DNA of 64,000 nt from Williamsia herbipolensis (GCF_000964005.1 NZ_JXYP01000012.1:21377-85376); one strand, 5' to 3'; positions 17,051-26,188 are shown, numbered from the stretch's first letter. Numbers and translations are program-made. Notes: a model not told the origin generated them from the letters alone.

Positions 17051-18325
17051 ATGAAACGATCGTTTTCGTTTGTGAGTGTATCCGAGACGTCGGTCGTGGT
17101 CGCGGGCGTCGGGTTCATCGCCGCGACGTACGGACTGGTGCGCCTGGCGTACGGGCTGTTCCTGCCCGACGTACAGGCCGACCTCGGGTTGTCGGCGAGC
17201 CTGGCCGGGATGGTGTCGTCGGGGTCGTCGCTGGTCTACTGCGGTGCCGCGCTCGTGGGTCTTCTGCTCGGCGGCCGTGGGGTGCGACGTCAGGTCACCG
17301 CCGCGGCCGTGTCGGCGGTTGTCGGCGTGTGGGGGATGGCGGCGGCCGGTGACGTCGTCTGGTTCGCGGTGTCCGCGATCGTCGGATCGGCCGGTGCGGG
17401 GCTGGCGTCGCCCGCGCTGGTCACGATCGTCGGGCGATCGGTGGCGGTGGGTCGCGTCGGTCGCGCGCAGTCGGTGGTGAATGCGGGAACGGGGCCGGGG
17501 GTGGTCGGTGCGGGGGTGCTGGCGCTGGTCGTGCTGCCGGAGTGGCGGACGGCGTGGTGGGTGGTCGGTGCGGTGACCGCGGTGATCGCCGTGGCGCTGC
17601 TCGCGGCCGATCGCGGGACGGGGTCCGCGCCCACGACGGTCTCCACTCGCATGGACTCGGCATGGTTGCGCGCTCACGCAGCACCCGCGGTGGCCGCGGT
17701 CCTCATGGGGGCCGGGTCGAGCGCGGTGTGGACCTACGGGCGTGGGGTTCTCGTCGATGCGGGTGTCGTCGGAGAGCGGGGCAGTGTCGGCGCGTGGGTG
17801 CTGTTGGGCGTCGGTGCGACGACGGTGATCGCGACATCGGGTGCCATGAGCCGTCTCGCGCCGAGGTCGGCGTGGATCGTGACGTGCGGGGTGCTGGTGG
17901 TCTCGATCGCGGCGCTGGGTGTGGGCCGCGAACAGATCGTGACCGCGCTCGTGGCGTGTGCCTGTTTCGGCTGGGGGTTCACGGCAGCCACGTCGGCGCT
18001 CATCGCCTGGAGCGCGAGGATCGATCGCGCCGGCGCGGCGCAGGGGACGGCGTTGCTGTTCGTTTCGTTGGTACTGGGACAGGCGGTGGGTTCGGCGGCG
18101 CTGGGTGGGATGGTCGGGTCGATGGGATACGCGGCGGCCTTCGTGCTCGCGGCCGGTCTCTGCGCCGCTGCCGTTGTGCCGGCCGTTCTCAGGCAGCGAG
18201 CAGTGCCGCGAGATGACGTTCGATCGGACTCTCCACGGGGCGCCGTCAGGTGTGACGGGGCCCGGGAGCGGCGTACTCCTCCACGACGACGCCGGACTCG
18301 AACGAGCGCGTTCGGATTCGGGTGA
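17051..18325 (+). CDS. Major facilitator superfamily transporter
   Basis: 424 residues with about 12 hydrophobic segments ('VVVAGVGFIAATYGLVRLAYGL', 'MVSSGSSLVYCGAALVGLLL', and so on), an MFS layout close to the YbfB/CynX-like exporters. Substrate is unknown; the divergent TetR gene suggests inducible efflux. The last ~35 residues are Arg-rich and soluble. They are encoded where the gene overlaps the convergent RibD-like gene by 80 bases, so this tail may be non-conserved read-on. Confidence 0.82.
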   Translation: MKRSFSFVSVSETSVVVAGVGFIAATYGLVRLAYGLFLPDVQADLGLSASLAGMVSSGSSLVYCGAALVGLLLGGRGVRRQVTAAAVSAVVGVWGMAAAGDVVWFAVSAIVGSAGAGLASPALVTIVGRSVAVGRVGRAQSVVNAGTGPGVVGAGVLALVVLPEWRTAWWVVGAVTAVIAVALLAADRGTGSAPTTVSTRMDSAWLRAHAAPAVAAVLMGAGSSAVWTYGRGVLVDAGVVGERGSVGAWVLLGVGATTVIATSGAMSRLAPRSAWIVTCGVLVVSIAALGVGREQIVTALVACACFGWGFTAATSALIAWSARIDRAGAAQGTALLFVSLVLGQAVGSAALGGMVGSMGYAAAFVLAAGLCAAAVVPAVLRQRAVPRDDVRSDSPRGAVRCDGARERRTPPRRRRTRTSAFGFG

Positions 18326-18827
18326 AGGCGCGTGGCTTGTAGGGCGCGCGTCCGAACAGCGGGATGCCGGAGCCGAAGACGAGTGGCTGTCGTTTCAGGG
18401 CCAGTCGGTCGATCTCCGGTAGGAGCTCGCCGGCGAGCTCACCGCCGCCGCACAACCAGATGTCCAGGCCAGCTTGCGTCTTCAGCTCTCGAACGGTGGA
18501 GAGGGGATCGTCGGTCACGGTGATCGCAGGGTCGTGATCAGGCGCTCGTCTGCTGGCGACGAACTGCCGCAGGTGCGGGTACGGGCTCGTGATCCCGATG
18601 GCCAGGGCAGGTCTCATGGTGTTCGACCCCATGATCACGGTGTCGAATCGTGTTCGTGGCGGCTCGATCCCGAGTGCCGTCATCGCATGGACGGGTAGCG
18701 CATCGGCGTACTCCTCGAACACGATCGCCGCATGATCACCTTCGATGGGGAAGGCGTCGAATCCACCGTCGGGGTCGGCGATGAAGCCGTCGAGACTGAC
18801 GGCCACGTAGTAGACGAGCTCGCGCAT
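18246..18827 (-). CDS. RibD C-terminal-domain (dihydrofolate-reductase-like) protein
   Basis: 193 residues of the DHFR-like fold seen in RibD_C proteins: 'ELVYYVAVSLDGFIADPDGGFDAF', 'TVIMGSNTMRPALAIG', 'VRELKTQAGLDIWLCGGGELAGELLPEIDRLAL'. Such stand-alone proteins bind NADPH; the physiological substrate is rarely known. The ATG at 18827 is chosen because upstream residues do not fit the family. It lies 28 bases after the DUF222-HNH gene on the same strand, and 80 bases of its 3' end are antisense to the MFS gene. Confidence 0.82.
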   Translation of the reverse strand: MRELVYYVAVSLDGFIADPDGGFDAFPIEGDHAAIVFEEYADALPVHAMTALGIEPPRTRFDTVIMGSNTMRPALAIGITSPYPHLRQFVASRRAPDHDPAITVTDDPLSTVRELKTQAGLDIWLCGGGELAGELLPEIDRLALKRQPLVFGSGIPLFGRAPYKPRAFTRIRTRSFESGVVVEEYAAPGPRHT

Positions 18828-18855
18828 GGTGACGTCGATTATGCCGGTGTCGAGG

Positions 18856-20181
18856 TCAGGCGGCGTCGAGCAGAGCGCGGAGTCGTCGTTCGATGAGACT
18901 GATGGGTTCGTCGTGGTGACCCGGGGGCGCCGGGGCTCGGGAGACATGGCTGTGCCCGGTGGGTGTGGTGACGGTCGCGGTGTGCCGGGTGGTGTCGGTG
19001 TGGTCAGCGGTGGTCATTCGCCAACCCGGGTTCTGTTTGGCCCGGTTGTGCGCCAGGCACATGCCGCCACCGTTCGATGCCGAGGTGTCACCACCCCGGG
19101 CATGGGGATCGGCGTGGTCGTACTCAGCGATCGGTGCATCGCAGTACGGGATGCGGCACGACTGGTCGCGCAGGTCGAGAAAGAGTTTGAGTCCGGTCGG
19201 GAACAGTCTCGCGGTGGAGTCCATCGCGATCAGCGCGCCGCTCGTCGGGGCCTTGTAGAGCCGCCGCAACGTGGTGGCCGCGTCAGCATCGAGGGAGGTG
19301 GCCACTATCGCGCGGGCGGTGGCGGCGGGGATCGGTCCGTAGCCGCTCACGTGCGCGGCGGCCGTGCTGTCGCCGAGGAGGACGGCATCGGGCACAACCA
19401 GATTGACCGCCACCGGCAGGGCATCGACCGTCGCGGCGCCGGTCACCCGTTCGACGAGGGCGTCGGCCATCACCTGCGCGTGCGAGCGATCATCGGCCCC
19501 GACGGTGGCGTCGGCGTGCTTCTTCAGCGCCGCGTACACCGAGATCCCGGACACCAACGGCAACAACGCCGACAGCCGCACCATCCCATCTGGGGCCGGC
19601 CGGGTCGACACGCGGCGATCCTTCACCGCATGAGCGTGCCGATCCACCACTGCCTGCGGATCCAGTTCGTAGGCAATCCGTTTCACCTCGGCGTCCAACG
19701 CGCGGTCGCCGACGCCTTCCAGCGCGGCCGGGTCGGCGCAGAGACGACGGTCGATCTCGGCGCGATCACGCGGGGTGAGGTGCGCGGTCTCCCGTACCAG
19801 GATCGTCGCCCGCCATTCGGTGAGGACACCTGCGGCCAACGCCGCTCGTGTGTGTGGCATCTCGCGCATCACCGCGCGTGCGAACCCGAGATACCGGCCG
19901 CCGGCGGACCCGGAGGCCTTCCGCGCAAGGGCGACCTCAGCGGCCAATCCACGGCCCTGCCGCGCCACGGGTACGCCCGCCGCGGTCTCGGCCTCACGTC
20001 GAAGTTCCTCGAGTCGCATCGTCTCGACCGCCTGTGCCGCAGCGCATCCGGATTTGATCGCCTCGAGGATCGCGATCCGATCGATCGCTTCCGTCTCGTC
20101 ACCAGCAACGTCCAGGCCAGGGAGCGACGACAGGAATGATTGCAGCGCAACTGTTGTCGCCCCCACACCCTCGTCGCTCAT
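18856..20181 (-). CDS. DUF222 / HNH-endonuclease domain protein (13E12-repeat family)
   Basis: 441 residues. The N-terminal ~300 residues are a helical DUF222 domain ('LTPRDRAEIDRRLCADPAAL'). The HNH nuclease site is near the C-terminus: 'CRIPYCDAPIAEYDHADPHARGGDTSASNGGGMCLAHNRAKQ', written here in pieces as CxxxxC, DHxxP, NGG, CxxHNxxK. These proteins form large multicopy families in mycolata (REP13E12 in M. tuberculosis) and are thought to be mobile or selfish; function is unproven. The start is the ATG at 20181, 7 bases from TAGTAT (20194-20189), so the message is leaderless. No flanking repeats were found here. Confidence 0.85.
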   Translation of the reverse strand: MSDEGVGATTVALQSFLSSLPGLDVAGDETEAIDRIAILEAIKSGCAAAQAVETMRLEELRREAETAAGVPVARQGRGLAAEVALARKASGSAGGRYLGFARAVMREMPHTRAALAAGVLTEWRATILVRETAHLTPRDRAEIDRRLCADPAALEGVGDRALDAEVKRIAYELDPQAVVDRHAHAVKDRRVSTRPAPDGMVRLSALLPLVSGISVYAALKKHADATVGADDRSHAQVMADALVERVTGAATVDALPVAVNLVVPDAVLLGDSTAAAHVSGYGPIPAATARAIVATSLDADAATTLRRLYKAPTSGALIAMDSTARLFPTGLKLFLDLRDQSCRIPYCDAPIAEYDHADPHARGGDTSASNGGGMCLAHNRAKQNPGWRMTTADHTDTTRHTATVTTPTGHSHVSRAPAPPGHHDEPISLIERRLRALLDAA

Positions 20182-20188
20182 GTGTTCG

Positions 20189-20194
20189 ATACTA
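20189..20194 (-). promoter_or_regulatory. -10 element, leaderless promoter of DUF222-HNH gene
   Basis: TAGTAT on the minus strand is separated by 7 bases from the ATG at 20181. Confidence 0.5.
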
Positions 20195-20247
20195 CCTGCA
20201 GCCACCGACAACCGCCATGATCATCTCTGCAGCCTTGTGGAAAGCCT

Positions 20248-20970
20248 CTATGCCGCAGTCAGTGTCGAGGCGATGGTGATGATCTCGGGACTCTCCGGTG
20301 TGACGGGACTCCGACCCCAGTTGCCGAACTGTTCCTCGATCACCAGGCCGGCCGACCTCAGGGCGGTCGACAGGTTGTCGACCGTCAGGAACCGAAGAGC
20401 AGAGCGAACAACCTTCTGCTCCGACAACGTCGGGATGGAGAAAGTCTCGTCGAACGTCACGATCTGATCGTGCACCGACACCACCTCGCGTGTCACCGTG
20501 AGAGTGTCGCCGCGGTCATCGGTGACCGTGAACTCTTCGTCCCACCGGGTCCACGGTTGCACCACCGGGTTCCTCGTCTCGAACGCGAAACGACCTCCTG
20601 CAGCCATGGAGCCGACGATCGCACGCAGCGACGACGTGAGATCGTCGTCGCTCGCCAGCGTCTGGAACGCGTGACCGGTCATGGTGACGAGATCGGCCGC
20701 CACGCCGCTCACGTCGGAAGCGGTTGCGGTCTGCCACTCGATGTCATCGCGGCGGCGGGCCACGGCGAGCATGTCGTGATCGGGATCGATACCGATGAGC
20801 CGCCCGCGGTGCCCGGTCTCGCGTGCACGGTGTAGCAGTGTGCCGGTACCGCAACCGATGTCGACCACGGTCTCGACGTGCATCACGAGATCTAGGTACA
20901 AGTCGTCGCTGCGGCCCCACGGGTTCAGAACGTCGTACCACGCGGCGACGGTGGAGCGCTTCGTCGTCAG
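20248..20970 (-). CDS. Class I SAM-dependent methyltransferase
   Basis: About 240 residues. The SAM motif I is 'VVDIGCGTGTLLHRAR', then 'LIGIDPDHDMLAVARRR' (acidic end of beta 2) and 'ADLVTMTGHAFQTL' (motif II region). The N-terminus 'WYDVLNPWGRSDDLYLDLV' is typical of small-molecule methyltransferases. The only plausible start is a CTG at 20970-20968, overlapping the acyl-CoA ligase stop as CTGA, the same junction as mhuD/GNAT. Substrate is unknown. It ends the pxpA-ligase-methyltransferase run. Confidence 0.78.
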   Translation of the reverse strand: MTTKRSTVAAWYDVLNPWGRSDDLYLDLVMHVETVVDIGCGTGTLLHRARETGHRGRLIGIDPDHDMLAVARRRDDIEWQTATASDVSGVAADLVTMTGHAFQTLASDDDLTSSLRAIVGSMAAGGRFAFETRNPVVQPWTRWDEEFTVTDDRGDTLTVTREVVSVHDQIVTFDETFSIPTLSEQKVVRSALRFLTVDNLSTALRSAGLVIEEQFGNWGRSPVTPESPEIITIASTLTAA

Positions 20971-22520
20971 CGGGCGGCCCGCTCGGCGTCCCGGAGTTCG
21001 TTCTTGCGGACCTTGCCGGTGGAGGTGCGGGGGATGGCGTCGGTGAACTCGATGTCGCGGGGCGCCTTGAACGAGGCGAGGAGCGTCTTCACGTGCGCGG
21101 TGAGTTCTGCGGCCTCGACCGAGGCGCCATCGGTCAGGACCACGAACGCCTTCGGGCGTTCGCCCCACTTGTCGTCGGCGACACCGATGACGACGACGTC
21201 GGCGACGGCGGGGTGGCTGGCGAGGGCCTGTTCGACCTCGATGGTGGAGATGTTCTCGCCACCGGAGATGACCACGTCCTTCGCCCGGTCGAGCAACTTC
21301 ACGTAGCCGTCGGGGCGCATCACCCCGAGATCTCCGCTGTGGAACCAGCCGCCGGCGAAGGCCTCGGCGGTCGCGTCGTCATCGGCGAAATAGCCCTTCA
21401 TGACGCAGTTCCCGCGCATGACGATCTCGCCCATCTCGACTCCGTCGGGCTCGACATCGACGAGCGAACCGTCGTCGGCGGCGTCGGGGCGCACCACGCG
21501 CAGCCGGTCGGCGGTCACCATCCCCACGCCCTGCCGTGACATCACGACGTTGAGCTCGTCGGAGTCGAGGTCGGCCCACGAATCCTGCGGCTCACAGATC
21601 GAGTACGGACCGTAGGTCTCGGTGAGTCCGTAGACGTGCACGAGAGTGGCACCGAGGGAACGGATCTGGCCCACCACGGTCGGCGAGGGCGGTGCCCCGG
21701 CGGTCACGACGGTCAGCGGTCCCTCGAGCTGGTGGGCTTCGGGTGCGGTCGCCAGAGTCGACAGAACGGTGGGCGCACCACACATGTGGTCGACGCCCTC
21801 GGTGTCGATGAGTCGCCAGATGTCGTCGCCGCGCACCGCGCGCAGGCAGATGTGCCGACCGGCCACCGCGGTCACCGCCCACGTGGTGCACCAGCCGTTG
21901 CAGTGGAACATCGGCAACGTCCACAGGTAGCGACTCGCGTGCTCGAAGCCCTGATGCACCACCTCGGCCAGCGCGTTCAGGTAGGCACCGCGGTGGGTGT
22001 ACATCACGCCCTTCGGACGGCCTGTGGTCCCGGAGGTGTAGTTGATGGTGATCGTCGCGGTCTCGTCGTCCACCTCCCAGGGCAGCGCTGCTCCGTCACC
22101 GCGGGCCAGGAACGCGTCGTACCCCGAATCGAGGTCGATCACCTCGTCGACGGACAGATCCGCGAGCGGTGCGAGCAGGTCGGATTCGCCGATGAGGATC
22201 TTCGCGCCCGAGTGCTCGCAGATGTAGGCGATCTCGTCGGGCGACAGGCGGGTGTTCACCGCGACGAGGACCGCGCCCGCGAGGGGCACACCGAAGTGGG
22301 CGATCAGCAGCTCGGCGCGATTGGTGGCGAGGAACGCCACCCGTTCGCCGGCAGCGACACCCGAGGCACGCACCGCCGCGGCGAGCGACTGCGCCGCATC
22401 GGCGAACTCGCGGTTGGTCATCCGGCGGTCACCGTCGACGATCCCGATCGCGTCGGGGTGCACCTCGGCGGCACGCTCGAGGAACCGTAGTGGGGTCAGG
22501 GGTGTGTCGAGACCGGCCAT
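20967..22520 (-). CDS. Acyl-CoA synthetase (AMP-forming, long/medium-chain type)
   Basis: 517 residues, full ANL enzyme. The AMP-binding P-loop is 'TINYTSGTTGRPKGVMYTHRG', then 'MFHCNGW', 'VHVYGLTETYGPYSIC', 'WFHSGDLGVMRPDGYVKLLDRAKDVVISGGENIS' and the catalytic Lys in 'IPRTSTGKVRKNELR'. The pattern is close to fadD-type and acyl-CoA ligases acting on medium or branched acids. Start is the ATG at 22520, overlapping the pxpA stop by one base; a GTG at 22523 would give a 4-base overlap. Confidence 0.9.
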   Translation of the reverse strand: MAGLDTPLTPLRFLERAAEVHPDAIGIVDGDRRMTNREFADAAQSLAAAVRASGVAAGERVAFLATNRAELLIAHFGVPLAGAVLVAVNTRLSPDEIAYICEHSGAKILIGESDLLAPLADLSVDEVIDLDSGYDAFLARGDGAALPWEVDDETATITINYTSGTTGRPKGVMYTHRGAYLNALAEVVHQGFEHASRYLWTLPMFHCNGWCTTWAVTAVAGRHICLRAVRGDDIWRLIDTEGVDHMCGAPTVLSTLATAPEAHQLEGPLTVVTAGAPPSPTVVGQIRSLGATLVHVYGLTETYGPYSICEPQDSWADLDSDELNVVMSRQGVGMVTADRLRVVRPDAADDGSLVDVEPDGVEMGEIVMRGNCVMKGYFADDDATAEAFAGGWFHSGDLGVMRPDGYVKLLDRAKDVVISGGENISTIEVEQALASHPAVADVVVIGVADDKWGERPKAFVVLTDGASVEAAELTAHVKTLLASFKAPRDIEFTDAIPRTSTGKVRKNELRDAERAAR

Positions 22521-23290
22521 CACGTCACTCTAGCGACGGTGACACCCTGCTCACGCAGGGTTGCGGCGACCGCTCGCGCGTGATCGACCGCGCCGGGGGT
22601 GTCGCCGTGCAGACACAGCGTCGACGGTGCGACCGCCACGATCATGCCGTCGTCGGCGACGACCTCGTGGTCGACGACCATCCGGAGCGCCCGCGCGCAG
22701 ATCGTGGCGGTGTCGGTGATGACCGCTCCCGGTTCGGACCGCGGGACCAGCGAGCCGTCAGGGCGGTAGGCGCGGTCGGCGAAGGCCTCGGCGACGGTGG
22801 CCAGCCCCGCGGCCTCCGCCAGCCGCGCGGACACCGATCCGGGCAGCCCGTACAGCGGCAGATCGCGGTTCAGCGCGACGACGGCATCGACCACCGCCAG
22901 GGCCTGAGCCCGGTGGGAGACTATGCTGTTGTACAGCGCCCCATGCGGTTTGACGTAGGAGACGGCGCCGCCGACCGAGCGCGCGATGCCGTCGAGGGCG
23001 CCGATCTGGTAGATCACGTCGGCGGTGAGATCCCCGGGGGCGATGTCGAGGAAGCGGCGCCCGAAACCGACGCGGTCGGGATAGGACACCTGCGCCCCGA
23101 TCGCGACCCCGGCCGAGACCGCCGCGGCGCAGGTCTCCCGCAACGAGGTGGGGTCCCCGGCGTGGAATCCGCAGGCGATGTTGGCGCTCGTGACCACCTC
23201 GAGCATCGCGTGGTCGTCCCCGAGGCGCCACACCCCGTACCCCTCGCCGAGATCGGCGTTGAGATCGACACGGGTGTCCGACGATGTCAT
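22520..23290 (-). CDS. pxpA: 5-oxoprolinase subunit A (LamB/YcsF family)
   Basis: 256 residues. Family hallmarks are 'VDLNADLGEGYG' at the N-terminus, 'TSANIACGFHAGDP', 'VSYVKPHGALYN' and 'VPRSEPGAVI'. With PxpB and PxpC this opens 5-oxoproline to glutamate using ATP. No pxpB/C is in the window, so either the partners are elsewhere or the protein acts differently. Start is the ATG at 23290, with a -10 TACCCT 6 bases upstream. It is divergent from a carboxylesterase gene. Confidence 0.9.
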   Translation of the reverse strand: MTSSDTRVDLNADLGEGYGVWRLGDDHAMLEVVTSANIACGFHAGDPTSLRETCAAAVSAGVAIGAQVSYPDRVGFGRRFLDIAPGDLTADVIYQIGALDGIARSVGGAVSYVKPHGALYNSIVSHRAQALAVVDAVVALNRDLPLYGLPGSVSARLAEAAGLATVAEAFADRAYRPDGSLVPRSEPGAVITDTATICARALRMVVDHEVVADDGMIVAVAPSTLCLHGDTPGAVDHARAVAATLREQGVTVARVT

Positions 23291-23296
23291 CAGCCG

Positions 23297-23313
23297 AGGG
23301 TAGCGATTAATGT
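23297..23313. promoter_or_regulatory. Divergent leaderless promoters, pxpA/carboxylesterase
   Basis: TACCCT (23302-23297, minus) is 6 bases from the pxpA ATG. TAATGT (23308-23313, plus) is 6 bases from the esterase ATG at 23320. The hexamers are 5 bases apart. Confidence 0.45.
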
Positions 23314-23319
23314 CGGGGG

Positions 23320-24855
23320 ATGTCCCACTCCGATACACGCGTGACCACCACCGACGGCGTCGTCGAAGGTGTCGATCACGACGGTCTGCACAGCTGGCGC
23401 GGCATCCCCTATGCCGCGCCCCCGATGGGTGATCGGCGGTTCCGCGCGCCCGAGCCGCCCACGCCGTGGGAGGGTGTCCGACTCGCACACAGCTTCCGCA
23501 ACGCCGCCCCGCAGGCGCGCCGGTACACGACGATCGGCATCAACAAGCACCAGCCGGTCAGCGAGGACTGCCTCACCCTGAACGTGCTCGCCCCGGCGAA
23601 GCGGTCCGGGCCGCTGCCGGTGATGGTGTTCATCCACGGCGGTGCCTACATCCTGGGCTCGTCGCTCACCTACCGCGGCGACTCCCTGGTTCGCGCGGGC
23701 GGCGTCGTCTACGTGTCGATCAACTACCGACTGGGCACCCTGGGGTACCTCGATCTGAGCCAATACTCCTCGGACACGCGCACTTTCGACAGCAACCTCG
23801 GGTTGCGCGACCAACTCGCCGCCCTGCAGTGGGTACAGCGCAACATCGCCGGGTTCGGCGGCGACCCCGACAACGTGACGATCTTCGGTGAGAGCGCCGG
23901 GGGCAACGCGGTCACCACCCTGCTCGCCGTCCCCTCGGCGGCCGGACTGTTCCACAAGGCGATCGCCGAGAGTTCGGCGCCGGCGCTGACGTTGAAGGCC
24001 GAGTGGGCGACACAGTTCGCCTCGACGTTCGTCGACATCCTCGCCGAGACCCGCGACGACCCGGTTGCCGCGCTGCACACCGCGACTCCCGCCGAACTGG
24101 GCCGTGCGGGTGACCAACTCTCGCGCCGTGTCTCGAAGATGATCCCCGGCGCACTGCCTTTCGGCCCGACCGTCGACGGCGATCTGCTCCCGGTCGATCC
24201 GCTCGAGGCCGCCGATCGCGGCGAGACGCACGCGGTGCCGCTGCTGCTCGGAAGCAACCTCGTCGAGGCGAACCTCTTCGCCAAGGTGTTCCCGGTGCTG
24301 CCCACCTCGCCCTCGGCACTCGAGCGGGTGCTCGCCGGCGCCGATCCTGATGCACGCGCCGCGATCCTCGACTCGTACCCGGACTACCCCGAACCCGCGG
24401 CCTGCCGACAGATCATGGCGGACATGATCTTCTGGGCGCCGTCGGTCGCGATCGCCGACGGGCACAGCGCGCACTCGCCGACGTACATGTACCGGTTCGA
24501 CTACTCCACGCGAATCCTCGACATCAGCGGGTTCGGTGCCACCCACGGCATCGAGCTGTTCGGAGTGTTCGGGCTGTTCACCTCACGTGTCGGCGGTCTG
24601 CTCACCTTCGCCGGAGACCGACGCTCCGCACGCCGGGTCACCGCCGAGATGCAGTCGGACTGGGCGTCGTTTGCCGCCACCGGCGCACCCCGATCCGGAT
24701 GGCGGCGTTACGACACCACCACGCGTGCGGTGAAGGTCATCGACGACCCGAGTCGCATCGAGCTCGATCCGCACGCCGAGCGCCGCGAGGCGTGGAGCCG
24801 CTACCGCGAGTTCTCAGAGGTCCCATTGGGCGGGGGGATCCCCGGCCAGGAATGA
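23320..24855 (+). CDS. Type-B carboxylesterase
   Basis: 511 residues. The oxyanion segment is 'MVFIHGGAYILGS', the nucleophile is in 'VTIFGESAGGNAVTT' (GESAGG), and catalytic Glu and His regions lie further on ('ATHGIELFGVFG'). N-terminal landmarks 'GIPYAAPP' and 'EDCLTLNV' are typical of the family. It hydrolyses carboxylic esters; no signal peptide is seen, so it is likely cytosolic. Its last 42 bases overlap the convergent hydrolase gene. Confidence 0.92.
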   Translation: MSHSDTRVTTTDGVVEGVDHDGLHSWRGIPYAAPPMGDRRFRAPEPPTPWEGVRLAHSFRNAAPQARRYTTIGINKHQPVSEDCLTLNVLAPAKRSGPLPVMVFIHGGAYILGSSLTYRGDSLVRAGGVVYVSINYRLGTLGYLDLSQYSSDTRTFDSNLGLRDQLAALQWVQRNIAGFGGDPDNVTIFGESAGGNAVTTLLAVPSAAGLFHKAIAESSAPALTLKAEWATQFASTFVDILAETRDDPVAALHTATPAELGRAGDQLSRRVSKMIPGALPFGPTVDGDLLPVDPLEAADRGETHAVPLLLGSNLVEANLFAKVFPVLPTSPSALERVLAGADPDARAAILDSYPDYPEPAACRQIMADMIFWAPSVAIADGHSAHSPTYMYRFDYSTRILDISGFGATHGIELFGVFGLFTSRVGGLLTFAGDRRSARRVTAEMQSDWASFAATGAPRSGWRRYDTTTRAVKVIDDPSRIELDPHAERREAWSRYREFSEVPLGGGIPGQE

Positions 24856-25641
24856 CAGCATCAGCGGGTTGAACACGTCGGGCGACTCCAGCGGCAACAG
24901 ATGCGTGCCGGGCAGGACCGCCAGTCGTCCCGCGGGCAGCGCGGCCACCACGTCGACACTGTGCGCGACGGTCACCTCGTCGCGGTCGCCCTGGGCCACC
25001 AGGGTGGGCGTGGTGACCGACGCAAGTGATGCGAGATCGATCTCGGGCTCGGCGGCGATCATGTCGATGGTCTTGCGGTAGACGGTCTCGAAGTGTTCCG
25101 GCCCGTCGGGTGACACCGCATCGTATTCGGCGCGCAGGAAAGTCATCGCGGAGCTGTCGGCGAGGAGTCCGTCGGTGATGCCGTCGGCGACGCGACCGGA
25201 ACTGTTGAAGTACTGCCCGACGAGGACCATGCGGTCGACGAGGTCGGGGCGACGCTGGGCGACCAACAGGGCCACCACGGCGCCGTCGCTCCACCCCACC
25301 AGATGTGCCGAACGGCCGATCGCGGTCTCCAGGTAGGCGATCGTCTCGTCGGCCATCGTCGAATAGCCGAAGGCGGCGTCGGTGTCGGGGGAGTGGGCGT
25401 GCCCGCACCGCTCGGGTGCGTAGACCTTCCACCCTGCCTTCAGGATCTCGGGGATCTGGGCGCCGAACGACGACGCCCCGGCGAACGCGCCGTGCATCAG
25501 CACGACGGGGGTGCCCTCGCCGTCGACGAAGTGCCACACGGGATGACCGGCGACGTCGATGTATTCGCCCCCATCGACCTTTCGGGCACCGTCGACCGGT
25601 CGCAGGGTGTGAGTATCGTCGGCACCGGACAGGCTGGACAT
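24814..25641 (-). CDS. Alpha/beta hydrolase
   Basis: 275 residues. 'PVVLMHGAFAGASSF' is the oxyanion loop, 'LVGWSDGAVVALL' the nucleophile elbow (G-W-S-D-G), 'LVAQGDRDEVTV' the acid strand, and 'LPGTHLLPLESPDVF' the His. Substrate is unknown. The start is the ATG at 25641; an ATG at 25650 is 9 bases upstream. Its 3' end is antisense to the end of the esterase gene. Confidence 0.83.
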   Translation of the reverse strand: MSSLSGADDTHTLRPVDGARKVDGGEYIDVAGHPVWHFVDGEGTPVVLMHGAFAGASSFGAQIPEILKAGWKVYAPERCGHAHSPDTDAAFGYSTMADETIAYLETAIGRSAHLVGWSDGAVVALLVAQRRPDLVDRMVLVGQYFNSSGRVADGITDGLLADSSAMTFLRAEYDAVSPDGPEHFETVYRKTIDMIAAEPEIDLASLASVTTPTLVAQGDRDEVTVAHSVDVVAALPAGRLAVLPGTHLLPLESPDVFNPLMLSFLAGDPPAQWDL

Positions 25642-25694
25642 GCGCCCCATGCTCGCAGAGGCGGTGTCGCGATCACCGAAACGAGGCTCAATCG

Positions 25695-26159
25695 ATGTCA
25701 ACTCGACGCCGCCGCGCCGCCTGCGTCCTGGTCCTCGGCGCCGCGATGGCGGCGTCGGCATGCTCGACCGACAGTGGCACCGACGCGGCGGTGTCGACAC
25801 CTCCACCGAGCACGACGCCCGAGGTGATCACCGCCTCGCAGGCCCCGGCGGTGCCACCCTTCATCGCCCGGGTGCAGGTCGTTCAGCTTCCCTCGGGCAC
25901 GAGCGTGCAGGTCTATCCGACGGCATCGGGACGGGCAGCGCAGGGCGCGGGCGACAACGCGATCGCCTGGGCCGAGGTGCTCGCCGACGATCCCGGTGCC
26001 GACACCGCGGGGATGCGCGCGCAGTTCGATTGTCACTGGGCGTTCGCGCGCATCGTCGCGCCGGACAAACCGAGCTGGAATCTCGAACCGTGGCGTCCGG
26101 TGGTCAGCGCCCAACAGATGATCGACGACCGCTGCAACCCTGGTGGCGCCGAGGAGTGA
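25695..26159 (+). CDS. DUF2599 lipoprotein
   Basis: 154 residues. The N-terminus has the twin-Arg start 'STRRRRAACVLVLGAAMAASACS', whose lipobox 'ASAC' sets the lipidated Cys near residue 23. A Thr/Pro-rich linker follows, then a C-terminal DUF2599-type domain with 'FDCHWAFARI' and 'KPSWNLEPWRPVV'. Two Cys in the domain could be disulphide-bonded. Function is unknown. It lies just upstream of, but probably separate from, the kmtR operon, which has its own promoter. Confidence 0.75.
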   Translation: MSTRRRRAACVLVLGAAMAASACSTDSGTDAAVSTPPPSTTPEVITASQAPAVPPFIARVQVVQLPSGTSVQVYPTASGRAAQGAGDNAIAWAEVLADDPGADTAGMRAQFDCHWAFARIVAPDKPSWNLEPWRPVVSAQQMIDDRCNPGGAEE

Positions 26160-26163
26160 ACGC

Positions 26164-26188
26164 TACTATCTGCGTATGAATGCAGATA
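26164..26188 (+). promoter_or_regulatory. kmtR promoter and candidate KmtR operator
   Basis: A -10 TACTAT (26164-26169) is 6 bases from the kmtR ATG at 26176. Perfect 7-bp arms TATCTGC (26167-26173) and GCAGATA (26182-26188) flank an 8-base spacer. The operator covers both the -10 and the start codon of a leaderless message, an arrangement suited to tight autorepression. Confidence 0.6.

Noticed and set aside
18856..20181. DUF222-HNH gene as a third palindrome-bounded island
   Set aside because: I looked for matching repeats on both sides and found none; it has an ordinary promoter.
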